From contig JAFTDD010000098.1 of NCBI GenBank assembly GCA_017454355.1, positions 1 to 35,080 on the forward strand: a stretch of 35,080 nt of DNA, written 5' to 3'. Both the position numbers and the translations under genes were made by a program. The number at the start of each line of letters is the position of its first letter. Position 1 is the stretch's first letter. Of this stretch, positions 1 to 7,244 are shown one piece after another. The DNA comes from Muribaculaceae bacterium (lineage in GTDB: Bacteria > Bacteroidota > Bacteroidia > Bacteroidales > Muribaculaceae). The notes under the pieces were generated by a model. It saw nothing but the letters and a program-made list of their open reading frames with translations. It had not been told where the DNA came from and did no database searches.

Positions 1-150
1 AAATATTTTATTCACAGAAAATTATTACTAAAATTAATTTACGTGGATTTACGAAAATTTACGAGATATAATATTTTTTCGGGAATTTTCGATAATTTTC
101 GGAAATTTTCGTGAGCATATTCAAGGTTGCGGATTTTAGGATAATTTTAG
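1..150. repeat. AT-rich dispersed intergenic repeat, left window end
   Basis: Non-coding AT-rich stretch built from short TTTACG, TTTTCG and TTCGTG units. Bases 1-75, read on the minus strand, closely match the 67-base repeats at 34858-34924 and 35014-35080. Bases 85-142 match 34964-35013 directly, including the block TCAAGGTTGCGGATTTTAGG. No ORF is supported before base 301. The remaining 151-300 is also AT-rich; it has an AGACAGGAGAACAGGAG block that recurs near 33561, and a possible -7 element TATTTTTG at 289-296 just before the first gene. Confidence 0.7.
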
Positions 151-300
151 ACAGGAGAACAGGAGGTCAAGAGAACATGAGATTATTTTTAGATAATTTT
201 GGATAATTTATGAAGGCGGAAATCGTAAAAAATACGGTTATAATCGAAAAATTACTGTAAAATTTACGATTATGTCAGCAAATTTTACTATTTTTGGCCG

Positions 301-1380
301 ATGGAATTTCTTTATAATGACGTGATGCTGGCGGCGGCATGCTGCATGATAGTGATTGGCATCATTCTGGCTGCCGTCAAGACGCCCCAGGACGAGCCGG
401 CCGCCAAGTTCCGCGTGGCCAAGCACGCTATCACCGTTGCGGTGGTGGTGCTGGGCGCGCTCAACCTCGTGCAGATTGCTGTCGACCCGCAGGGTGACGT
501 GCATCGCTTGGGCGGCACGATCGCTCTGGCGGTGAGTTACCTGCAGGCGATGCTGTTCACTATGGCCGTGATGGTGCTCATTAAGCCCAACGAGGTGACC
601 GCCTGTCGGCTCACCGTCCACCTCACCGCAATCATCGCGGTGGACGTCGTGCTGCTTTCGGGCTTCTTGATGTTGCCGCGCGCGGTCTTCATTTATTTTT
701 ATGTGGCTGGTATATTGCTATATATCTGCCTGCTGATTTACTACTCGCGGTGGTATGTGACCTGTTACCGCCACTTTGTGCGACAGTTGGCGACATTCTA
801 CGAGGAAGACGAGATCGAGCGCGGACTGCGGTGGCTGAATGTTATCTTTTGGGTCGCCTTGGCCGTTGGAGTGCTGTCGTTGCTGATGCTCGTGGGCAGT
901 CGTGAGGTAGATTTGTGCCTTACGGTGGCTCTCGCGCTGTTCTACGCCCTGCTGGCGGCTTGCTTCATCAATTACGAACTCAGCGCCCACATCATCTTGC
1001 CGGTGCTTGCTATGGATGAGGCTGCCGAGGAAACCGTCGAGGACAACATTCCCCACCCCGACCGCCTGATGGCATGGATTGAGCGCGGCGGCTACCTCAA
1101 CACGTCGCTATCGGTCAAGGAGATTGCCGCCGAACTGGATATGTCGGTCAGCCAATTCCGCAGTTACTTCCGCAAGGTGACAAACGAGGACTTCCGCACC
1201 TGGCGAGTGCGCAAACGCGTGGAGCACGCTCGACGGTTGATGAGTGAGCACCCCGACTGGTCGGTGACGCGCGTTGCCCGCGAGAGCGGCTTCAACGACC
1301 GCAGTTACTTCTATCAGCAGTTCCTGCTTTACACCGGCGTTTCGGTCACCGACTACCGCAATTCCCTGCCCCACAACTGA
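301..1380 (+). CDS. Membrane-anchored AraC-type transcriptional regulator
   Basis: Predicted inner-membrane protein of 359 residues with a cytoplasmic DNA-binding tail. About seven hydrophobic segments lie between residues 8 and 228. An AraC/XylS helix-turn-helix domain follows at about 265-355, seen as LSVKEIAAELDMSVSQFRSY and then SVTRVARESGFNDRSYFYQQ, the two-helix layout typical of the family. Polytopic-membrane AraC proteins are common in Bacteroidales and are thought to couple a membrane signal to transcription, but the ligand is unknown. A possible -7 element TATTTTTG ends four bases before the ATG, so either the transcript is nearly leaderless or translation starts at Met9. The gene stands alone between repeat-filled spacers, so context gives no target. 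Confidence 0.85.
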   Translation: MEFLYNDVMLAAACCMIVIGIILAAVKTPQDEPAAKFRVAKHAITVAVVVLGALNLVQIAVDPQGDVHRLGGTIALAVSYLQAMLFTMAVMVLIKPNEVTACRLTVHLTAIIAVDVVLLSGFLMLPRAVFIYFYVAGILLYICLLIYYSRWYVTCYRHFVRQLATFYEEDEIERGLRWLNVIFWVALAVGVLSLLMLVGSREVDLCLTVALALFYALLAACFINYELSAHIILPVLAMDEAAEETVEDNIPHPDRLMAWIERGGYLNTSLSVKEIAAELDMSVSQFRSYFRKVTNEDFRTWRVRKRVEHARRLMSEHPDWSVTRVARESGFNDRSYFYQQFLLYTGVSVTDYRNSLPHN

Positions 1381-1400
1381 TTTCCCTGCTCCATCGCTTC

Positions 1401-1630
1401 TTTAAACACGGATTACCATCAATTATCCATTAATTTATGTCTCCCGTGAATTATCGTGAATGTTCGTGAATAAATTTTGATGATGATGAGTACAAGACTT
1501 CGTCTTGCGATACACAACCTTTTTTGTGAAATAATAAAATATTCACGGGAATTCACGAAAATTCACTGGAGAAAACAATAATTTATGGATAATTTATGGA
1601 AATTCGTGTTTAATATTAATCAGTGGGGTC
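1401..1630. repeat. Imperfect palindromic intergenic repeat
   Basis: The spacer holds two inverted arms of about 33 bases, near 1404-1436 and 1580-1612, both built on a TAAATTATCCAT-like core. Very similar arms lie inside the MITE-like element at 29333-29513. Between them is a hairpin repeat, GAC/GTC-type with a TTC loop, at 1491-1514; related copies are at 7199-7222 and 20057-20080. No gene is seen here. Confidence 0.6.
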
Positions 1631-1646
1631 AAATGCAGGGGGAGGG

Positions 1647-2546
1647 TCACCGGGCGGAGAGAAAGCGTGACGGAGTGGTGCCGGTCAGGCGTTTGAACAG
1701 GCGAGTGAAGTGCTGCGGGTATTCAAAGCCGAGCAGGTGGGACGTCTCGTTGATGTTATAGCCGCTCATGAGCAGGCTCTTGCCCTTGTTGATAACGTAA
1801 GCGTGGATGTGGGCGATGGCGGTGTGGCCGGTGGCCTTGCGCACGAGGTCGCCAAAGTAGTGGGGGGAGTAGGCGAGTTCCGCAGCACACCGCGTCACCG
1901 TTGGCAGTCCCTCGTCAAGTTGGCGCTCGTTGATGTAATATTGCTCGAGCAGCGCGTTGAAGCGTTTGAGCACATCGGTGGTGTCGGTGTCGTGGGGCGA
2001 CTGTTGTCGCTGATAGATGCGGTGGCAGTATTCGAGCAGCAGCCGCAGGTAGGCCAGCGTGACGCGCCGCAGCGCGGGCGAGTCGCCGTTCTCGCGCAGT
2101 TCACGCCGCAGTTGCTCGGTGAGTTGCGTGATGAGCAGCCACTCGCCGGGTGTCATCCGCAGGGCTTCGGTGGCGAAGTAAGAGAAAAACCGGTAGTCCG
2201 CCATGCGCTCCTCGAGGTCGCTGCCGTGGAGCAACGCCGGCGACCAGAGTACGACCCAGCCGCTGAGCGTGATGCGCTCGTCGTTGTCCTCGCTGCCGCC
2301 AATCTGCCCCGGGGCCACCGCGATAATCGACGCGTCGCTCACCTGCAGCGTCTTCATGCCGTAGGACAGCGACTTTGGAAACTCACGCTGGATAAAGAGG
2401 CCGTACACGCCGTAGTTGTTCAGGCTATGGCGAAATGGCTCCAACTCATCGTAGTGAATCACGTTCACGAGCGGGTGGAGCGACGGCGCGCCAACGTAGG
2501 CCGCATAGTCGTCAGGCTTATCAACTGTCAGTATTTTTCTGCTCAT
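1647..2546 (-). CDS. AraC family transcriptional regulator
   Basis: A soluble regulator of about 299 residues. Its last 100 residues form an AraC-type helix-turn-helix domain, seen in ELAYSPHYFGDLVRKATGH and later INETSHLLGFEYPQHFTRLF followed by the classic KRLTGTTPSRF ending. The N-terminal 180 residues would be the sensor domain. I chose the ATG at 2546 (MSRKILTVDK) over the one at 2591 because the extra 15 residues fall in repeat sequence. The gene is divergent from an iron-dependent alcohol dehydrogenase. In enterobacteria the AraC protein YqhC activates the neighbouring aldehyde reductase gene yqhD, so a similar role is plausible here by context. A promoter at 2726-2759 would give a leader of about 170 bases containing a dispersed repeat. 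Confidence 0.88.
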   Translation of the reverse strand: MSRKILTVDKPDDYAAYVGAPSLHPLVNVIHYDELEPFRHSLNNYGVYGLFIQREFPKSLSYGMKTLQVSDASIIAVAPGQIGGSEDNDERITLSGWVVLWSPALLHGSDLEERMADYRFFSYFATEALRMTPGEWLLITQLTEQLRRELRENGDSPALRRVTLAYLRLLLEYCHRIYQRQQSPHDTDTTDVLKRFNALLEQYYINERQLDEGLPTVTRCAAELAYSPHYFGDLVRKATGHTAIAHIHAYVINKGKSLLMSGYNINETSHLLGFEYPQHFTRLFKRLTGTTPSRFLSAR

Positions 2547-2571
2547 CGTTTCGTGCCTAATACTTCGGTGA

Positions 2572-2700
2572 ATTTTAGAGGTTAGCGTCAATTCACGTCT
2601 ATGACAACGTCAATTCACGTCTATAATAAAAAAATTGACGATAATAGACGTCGTTATAGACGAAAATAGACGCGAAACAATTATTTATAGCACTTTTTCA
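2572..2700 (-). repeat. Long dispersed repeat, copy A, in the leader of the AraC gene
   Basis: Read on the minus strand, this stretch aligns almost base for base with 16065-16240 on the plus strand: a GTGCTATAAATAATTGTTTC block, then GCGTCTATT/CGTCAAT units, then the mirror-image units ending in TGACGCTAACCT. The units are largely self-complementary. Both copies point toward the start codon of the gene that follows. Confidence 0.75.
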
Positions 2701-2725
2701 TTTTTTACCGAAGTAATAGGTGTCG

Positions 2726-2759
2726 CAAAGTTACAAAAAATCCCGATTTTGATAGCAAA
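2726..2759 (-). promoter_or_regulatory. Predicted Bacteroidetes promoter for the AraC gene
   Basis: On the minus strand, a -33 TTTG (2756-2759) and a -7 TAACTTTG (2726-2733) are separated by 22 bases. This fits the TTTG/TAnnTTTG consensus known for Bacteroides primary-sigma promoters. Confidence 0.55.
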
Positions 2760-2824
2760 AAAAGTAGAAAAACAGCAATAATTTCAATAAATCGGTAATA
2801 TTGGTAGAAATACGCGCCAAATGT

Positions 2825-2858
2825 GTTGCGCTCAAGTACGGTGCCGGCAGTATCTTTG
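2825..2858 (+). promoter_or_regulatory. Predicted Bacteroidetes promoter for the alcohol dehydrogenase gene
   Basis: A -7 element TATCTTTG at 2851-2858 is preceded at 22 bases by GTTG (2825-2828). Transcription would start near 2864, giving a leader of about 28 bases before the ATG at 2892. Confidence 0.6.
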
Positions 2859-2891
2859 CAGTGCGAAAACTAAACAAAAACAGAAAATATT

Positions 2892-4058
2892 ATGCTGGGT
2901 AATTTCACTTTTCACAATCCCACCAAGTTACACTTTGGTGACAAGGCCCTCGACAAACTGGGCGATGAGTTGAAGAACTACGGTCCCGTTGTGATGCTCG
3001 TCTATGGTGGCGGCTCAATCAAGCGCAACGGCATCTATGACCTCGTTATTGCCGAACTCGAGCGTGCCGGTAAACAAGTTGTCGAACTCTCGGGTGTCAT
3101 GCCCAACCCCACCATCGAGAAGGTGCTCGAGGGTGCCCACTTGGCACGTGAGCGCGAGGTTGACTTCATCCTGGGTGTGGGCGGCGGCTCCACCATCGAC
3201 TATTGTAAGGCGGTGGCCGGCAGTGCCCACTACGACGGCGACCCGTGGGAGTATTACTTCAAGAACTGGCAACCGATGACGTGCCGCTGGATTCCCGTTG
3301 GCTGCGTGCTCACCATGGCCGGCACCGGCTCGGAGATGGACAGTTGCTCGGTGATTTCCAGCCACAGCGAGAACCGCAAACTGTTCTACAACTTCCGCAA
3401 CCCGGACTTTGCCATCCTCAATCCGCGCTTCACCTTCACCGTGCCCAAGTATCAGATGGTGGCCGGCATCTACGACATCATGAGCCATATCCTCGAGCAG
3501 TATCTCTCGGGCACCGACGACAACACCAGCGACTACATCGCCGAGGGCCTCATGCGCTCGCTCATCGTCAGTTCGCGCAAGGCGCTTGTCAACCCCGAGG
3601 ACTACGAGGCCCGCTCCAACATCATGTGGACCGCCACATGGGCCTTGAACACTCTCATCGACCGCGGCAAGGCCACCGACTGGATGGTGCACATGCTCGG
3701 CCAGGCGGTAGCCGCCTTCACCGACGCTACCCATGGTCACACTCTGGCCGCGGTCAGCGGTGCCTACTACCGCCTGCTGCTCGACAAGTCGGCCGACGCA
3801 GTGGCTAAGTTCAAGCGGCTCGCCGTGACCGTGTGGAACGTGTGTCCCGACGGCAAGGACGATGCTGCTGTCGCCCTCGAGGGTCTCGAGACGATGGAGA
3901 AATGGATGCGCGAACTCGGTCTCGCGATGAATATCACCGACTGCGGCGCCAAGCCCGACCAGATTGAGGGAATGGCCGACGCGTGCCCCATCTGCCAGGG
4001 CGGTTACCACATTCTCACGCGCGACGAGGTTGTTGCTGTGCTTAAAGCCAGCCTCTGA
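2892..4058 (+). CDS. Iron-containing alcohol/aldehyde dehydrogenase (YqhD/BDH type)
   Basis: Cytoplasmic group III metal-dependent alcohol dehydrogenase of 388 residues, the usual length for the YqhD/butanol dehydrogenase branch. It is expected to reduce aldehydes with NAD(P)H. The nucleotide-binding region is seen as GVGGGSTIDYCKA (residues 95-107), followed by AGTGSEMD (143-150). Probable metal ligands are D195, H199, H267 and H281, matching the positions known in E. coli YqhD (D194, H198, H267, H281). The divergent AraC regulator and the promoter at 2825-2858 suggest regulated, perhaps aldehyde-responsive, expression. A long hairpin repeat starts just after the stop codon. The physiological substrate cannot be read from sequence. 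Confidence 0.93.
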   Translation: MLGNFTFHNPTKLHFGDKALDKLGDELKNYGPVVMLVYGGGSIKRNGIYDLVIAELERAGKQVVELSGVMPNPTIEKVLEGAHLAREREVDFILGVGGGSTIDYCKAVAGSAHYDGDPWEYYFKNWQPMTCRWIPVGCVLTMAGTGSEMDSCSVISSHSENRKLFYNFRNPDFAILNPRFTFTVPKYQMVAGIYDIMSHILEQYLSGTDDNTSDYIAEGLMRSLIVSSRKALVNPEDYEARSNIMWTATWALNTLIDRGKATDWMVHMLGQAVAAFTDATHGHTLAAVSGAYYRLLLDKSADAVAKFKRLAVTVWNVCPDGKDDAAVALEGLETMEKWMRELGLAMNITDCGAKPDQIEGMADACPICQGGYHILTRDEVVAVLKASL

Positions 4059-4069
4059 TTATGCAGGGT

Positions 4070-4123
4070 GGGGACGGTTCTTCTGTTTCAGCCGCGAAGC
4101 GGTGAAACAGAAGAACCGTCCCC
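4070..4123. repeat. REP-like long hairpin repeat
   Basis: Bases 4070-4090 and 4103-4123 are perfect 21-base inverted copies (GGGGACGGTTCTTCTGTTTC plus one base). A further CCGC/GCGG stem and a GAA loop lie between them, with one bulged base. No T-run follows, so it is not a standard terminator. GGGGACGGTTC-type palindromes are familiar as dispersed REP-like elements associated with Y1 (RAYT) transposases in many bacteria; no such gene is in this window. The rest of 4124-4276 shows only TTCGG-type AT-rich repeat sequence. Confidence 0.8.
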
Positions 4124-4276
4124 GTATTTTCGCAAGATGATTGAGCACCCAAGCCTATTTCAAACACAGGTTTTTGCGGGTGACCCAGTATTTTACGGAT
4201 TTTACGTGAGAATATTATTTTCGGGAATTTTCGGAGTTTTTTGGGTGATTGTGGCGGTTGTTCCGATTATTTTTAC

Positions 4277-4284
4277 TAACTTTG
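4277..4284 (+). promoter_or_regulatory. Predicted -7 promoter element of the tRNA pair
   Basis: TAACTTTG matches TAnnTTTG and lies 18 bases before the first tRNA. The -33 element is less clear; a GTTG ends at 4260. Confidence 0.5.
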
Positions 4285-4302
4285 CGGCGATTTTCAGCAA
4301 AG

Positions 4303-4377
4303 GGGCGCTTAGCTCAGTCGGTTTAGAGCACATGCCTTACAAGCATGGGGTCGGCAGTTCGAGCCTGCCAGTGCCCA
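4303..4377 (+). tRNA. tRNA-Val (anticodon TAC)
   Basis: Complete cloverleaf. The acceptor stem GGGCGCT pairs with AGTGCCC at 4370-4376. The D arm has AGCTCAGTCGG. The anticodon loop CTTACAA reads TAC, and the T loop is TTCGAGC. The discriminator base is A4377, and CCA is not encoded. ORFs overlapping this gene on either strand are spurious. Confidence 0.95.
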
Positions 4378-4414
4378 CCCCGGGCCGCCGCGCGGCGGCC
4401 GTGGAACACATAAC

Positions 4415-4499
4415 GCGCTTGTGGCGAAAATGGTAGACGCGCCAGACTTAGGATCTGGTAACGGAAGTTGTGTAGGTTCGAGTCCTATCAGGCGCACCA
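4415..4499 (+). tRNA. tRNA-Leu (anticodon TAG)
   Basis: The acceptor stem GCGCTTG pairs with CAGGCGC, followed by discriminator A and an encoded CCA (4497-4499). The anticodon stem CCAGA/TCTGG encloses CTTAGGA, reading TAG. A 13-base variable arm is as expected for a class II leucine tRNA. It lies 37 bases after the valine tRNA; the spacer holds an 18-base GC palindrome at 4383-4400. Confidence 0.95.
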
Positions 4500-4507
4500 C
4501 TTTAAGA

Positions 4508-4556
4508 AAGAGGGGTTAATTGACGGTTGGTTCTCAATTAGCGGCCTCTTGTTTTT
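4508..4556 (+). terminator. Predicted Rho-independent terminator of the tRNA operon
   Basis: AAGAGG (4508-4513) pairs with CCTCTT (4545-4550), an inner TTAATTGA/TCAATTA pairing extends the stem, and a run of five T follows at 4552-4556. It starts nine bases after the leucine tRNA. Confidence 0.7.
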
Positions 4557-4608
4557 ATGGACTGTTGTTGACCACAGCGACTACACGATAGGGTTGTGTA
4601 ATGGCATT

Positions 4609-5541
4609 ATGGGTTATCTTGGTGAGTTTATATCAATTGGGGTGGCGCTGTCGTGGACGGTGACGGCGCTGCTGAGCGAGTATGGCAGTCGTCGCATGGG
4701 CAACCTGACGCTCAACGTGATGCGAATGGCTCTCGCGCTACTGTGCTCGGGCATCTTGTTTTGGGCAGTCACCGGCTCGCCGCTGCCGGCCGTGGCCTCG
4801 AGTGAGGCTTACGGCTGGATGTTGTTGAGTGGAGTTGTCGGATATGTGATTGGTGATTACTGCCTTTTCCAATGTTATCTGATTATCGGGTCGCGTTTCG
4901 GTCAGTTGTTCATGACATTGGCTCCCGTGGTGGCCGCCGTGATGGCGTGGCTCACCCTGGGGCAGCGTGTGGGGTGGCAAGGCGCCGTGGCCATGGCGGT
5001 GACACTGCTGGGCATCGCAATCTCGGTGCTGGGACGCAGTGAGACCGGCAAGCACCGGCTGACGCTTAAGTTGCCGCTGTACGGCATACTGTTTGCTACC
5101 GGGGCGGCTGTGTGTCAGGGCGTGGGGCTGGTGCTGAGCAAAATCGGTATGAACCATTATGAGGCTACGCTTGCCCAACCTTGCTCATCATGGCTGCTGC
5201 CATTCTATGCCAATTTCTTCCGCTGTGTGGCCGGCGTGATCGGTTTCTCGTTGCTGTTGCGGTGGCGTGAGGGGTGGGCTCCGTTGCGCAAGGCGGTTGC
5301 TGACCGCGTGAGCATTACCACGGCCTCACTCACCACAATTTTCGGCCCGTTTATAGGCGTCGGCTGCTCGTTGCTCGCGTTGCAATATACCGGCGCGGGT
5401 GTGGCGAGCACCCTTATGGCACTCAGTCCGATTTTTATAATCGCTCCGTCGCGCTGGCTGTTCAAGCAGCCGGTGAGCATCGGCAGCGTCATCGGCGCTA
5501 TAATCTCGGTGGGTGGCGTGTCGCTATTCTTTCTGCTCTGA
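4609..5541 (+). CDS. EamA/DMT-family transporter
   Basis: Inner-membrane protein of about 310 residues with the ten-helix, two-repeat layout of the drug/metabolite transporter superfamily. Two EamA repeats are visible: residues about 5-140, ending in a loop with LGQRVGWQGAVAMAVTLLGI, and about 155-305, ending in FKQPVSIGSVIGAIISVGGV. I chose the ATG at 4609 (MGYLGEF) because the longer open frame runs back through the leucine tRNA. The substrate is unknown; family members export amino acids, nucleosides or other metabolites. The 3' end overlaps the convergent YitT-like gene by 18 bases. Confidence 0.85.
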   Translation: MGYLGEFISIGVALSWTVTALLSEYGSRRMGNLTLNVMRMALALLCSGILFWAVTGSPLPAVASSEAYGWMLLSGVVGYVIGDYCLFQCYLIIGSRFGQLFMTLAPVVAAVMAWLTLGQRVGWQGAVAMAVTLLGIAISVLGRSETGKHRLTLKLPLYGILFATGAAVCQGVGLVLSKIGMNHYEATLAQPCSSWLLPFYANFFRCVAGVIGFSLLLRWREGWAPLRKAVADRVSITTASLTTIFGPFIGVGCSLLALQYTGAGVASTLMALSPIFIIAPSRWLFKQPVSIGSVIGAIISVGGVSLFFLL

Positions 5542-6237
5542 GGCAGGCGATGGCATCTTGAACTCCATGACGATGTCTATCACCTTGCCCTCGATGAAGA
5601 TAACGATGATGGAGTAGATTGGCAGGCGGATGTCGCCAAAGGCGATGAGTGTGCTGAGTGTGATGAGGCCATCGACAATTATCACCAGGGTGCCGAGCGA
5701 GATTTTGGTGTATTTGTGCAGGATCATCGAGATGATGTCCGAGCCGCCGCTGGTGGCGCCAGAGCGGAAGATCATGCCGATTGCCACACCGTAGATGACA
5801 CCGGCCACAACGGTGTTGAGGAAGTAGTCGGGCATGAACCAGCCGCCGCCGTGAGGAACCTGCACCATCGACTGGCCGGCGGTGGCGCTGATGGCACCCT
5901 CATGAATCACCGGGTTATAGCCCCATGTGCTTTCCAACACAAATGTTGCCGCGAATATCATGATGGTCGACAGAATGGTCTTGAAACCGAACTTCGGCCC
6001 TAAAATCCATGTGCCGATGAGCAGCAGCGGCACGTCCATGCAGATGGCGTAAAGCGAAATCTTCCACGGCCACACGGTGTTGAACACGTTGCTCAGGCCG
6101 TAGGTGCCGCCGGGCGCCATCATATAGGGGTTGACAAACATCACGTCGCCGGCCGCAAAAAGGATGCTGCCCAGGGTGAGGAGGAAGTAAGAAAACAGTT
6201 CCTGCTTGAGTTTGCTGTTGGTTGAAAGAGTTGCCAT
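5524..6237 (-). CDS. YitT-family membrane protein lacking most of its C-terminal domain
   Basis: Polytopic membrane protein of 237 residues with about five to six hydrophobic segments. Family-typical sequence includes NPYMMAPGGTYGLSNVFN near the N-terminus and FRSGATSGGSDIISMIL in the middle. YitT (DUF161) proteins are usually about 280-290 residues and end in a soluble DUF2179 domain. Here the protein stops soon after the family's IFIEGKVIDIVMEF segment with a short polar tail, so that domain is essentially missing. The 3' end overlaps the convergent EamA gene by 18 bases, and the start lies inside the 3' end of the DUF3089 gene. Function in the family is not established. Confidence 0.82.
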   Translation of the reverse strand: MATLSTNSKLKQELFSYFLLTLGSILFAAGDVMFVNPYMMAPGGTYGLSNVFNTVWPWKISLYAICMDVPLLLIGTWILGPKFGFKTILSTIMIFAATFVLESTWGYNPVIHEGAISATAGQSMVQVPHGGGWFMPDYFLNTVVAGVIYGVAIGMIFRSGATSGGSDIISMILHKYTKISLGTLVIIVDGLITLSTLIAFGDIRLPIYSIIVIFIEGKVIDIVMEFKMPSPASEQKE

Positions 6238-7190
6238 TTGTTGTTATTCATTTTTTGGGTCACGCGCAGGGCGATGTTGTCGCGCAGTTGGTCGCGGTAG
6301 AGCCAGATTTCGCGCGAATGGTAGCAGCCTGTCTTGCCGATAATCGGCAAGACGTAGTCGGTGGCGGTGTAGCCGTCCACGAGCAGCAGGCCGGTGGTGG
6401 GGTCGAGGCGCACGGTGAGCGTGTCGGGGCTCTGGTCGGCAACCGGCAGCAGGGGAGACGGCTCGGTGATGAGCGAGGCCGGTGTGGCGTCGGTGCGCCA
6501 GTTGACGGGATTGATGGCGACGGCGTTGCCGCGGCCAAAGATTGCACACGAGTTGTCTTTGACCGAGTTATAGCAAATGGTGACGCCGGTATCGGCGGCA
6601 CCATTTGCCGCCACCAGGTTGGGATTTGACGCGACGTCCGCTGCGGTGATGTCTGTGCCGATGGCATAGGTGGCCACCAATCGGCTGCGAGTGACATCGT
6701 CCATCTCGCGTAGCAGTTGCAGGGCAATGATCGCGCCCTGGCTATAGCCGGCCAGCACAAAGGGGCGACCGCCGTTCAGGTTGTTGATATAGTGGGAAAA
6801 TGCCCGGCGCACATCGTCGGTTGCAACGGTCATTCGCTCTTGAAGACTATCACCGGCAAACGATTGCAGCGAGCACTGGCGGTAGTAGGGCGCATAGTAG
6901 TTGAGCGAGCCGCTGAGCAGTGTGTCAACTCCCAGCATTTCGGCGCGCATCGGCAGGCGGGTGCTGTCGTTATAGGTATCGGCGTGGTGTCGCATTGTGC
7001 CGTCGGCCGTGGCATAGTCGCCTGTCTCGGTCGAGATAATGTAAAATATATCGGCCGCCGCTTGCCTGTCTGTAATGTACCACTGGGTGGTGTCGCCATA
7101 GTCAGGCTCGGCAGGGATGGCGCCCTGGCGGCAGCCTGCGATAACCGTCATTAAAAACGCGGCGAGCAGTGTGTTGAGGAGAGGCTTCAT
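6141..7190 (-). CDS. DUF3089-type alpha/beta-hydrolase lipoprotein
   Basis: Predicted lipoprotein of 349 residues. The ATG at 7190 starts a signal peptide (MKPLLNTLLAAFLMTVIAGC) ending in the lipobox IAGC. The longer frame from 7223 only adds repeat sequence. Sequence of the DUF3089 family follows: FYIISTE, then the nucleophile elbow AGYSQGA with the probable catalytic serine, and late Asp/His candidates. These proteins look like serine esterases or lipases with unknown substrates. The last 32 codons overlap the start of the YitT-like gene by 97 bases in another frame; the natural end may have been near the lysine-asparagine stretch before it, and the tail looks like read-through. Same-strand order suggests co-transcription. 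Confidence 0.8.
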   Translation of the reverse strand: MKPLLNTLLAAFLMTVIAGCRQGAIPAEPDYGDTTQWYITDRQAAADIFYIISTETGDYATADGTMRHHADTYNDSTRLPMRAEMLGVDTLLSGSLNYYAPYYRQCSLQSFAGDSLQERMTVATDDVRRAFSHYINNLNGGRPFVLAGYSQGAIIALQLLREMDDVTRSRLVATYAIGTDITAADVASNPNLVAANGAADTGVTICYNSVKDNSCAIFGRGNAVAINPVNWRTDATPASLITEPSPLLPVADQSPDTLTVRLDPTTGLLLVDGYTATDYVLPIIGKTGCYHSREIWLYRDQLRDNIALRVTQKMNNNKWQLFQPTANSSRNCFLTSSSPWAASFLRPAT

Positions 7191-7198
7191 TGGAGGGG

Positions 7199-7222
7199 TA
7201 CGAGACTTCGTCTCGCAATACA
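7199..7222. repeat. Short hairpin repeat, GAGAC-TTC-GTCTC type
   Basis: CGAGACTTCGTCTCG forms a small stem with a TTC loop and is followed by CAATACAAA. Near-identical copies lie at 20057-20080 and, with AAGAC/GTCTT arms, at 1491-1514. Confidence 0.65.
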
Positions 7223-7244
7223 AAACAATTTCTAATGCTATAGC

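Noticed and set aside
1710-2585. Long plus-strand frame opposite the AraC gene
   Set aside because: It is a shadow of the minus-strand AraC gene, whose helix-turn-helix motifs are unmistakable.
4068-4436. Open frame of 122 codons across the hairpin repeat and the valine tRNA
   Set aside because: It is built from a repeat hairpin, AT-rich spacer and tRNA sequence, with no coding character.
4309-4500. Minus-strand open frame opposite the two tRNAs
   Set aside because: It is the antisense of two clear tRNA genes; such frames are a familiar annotation artefact.
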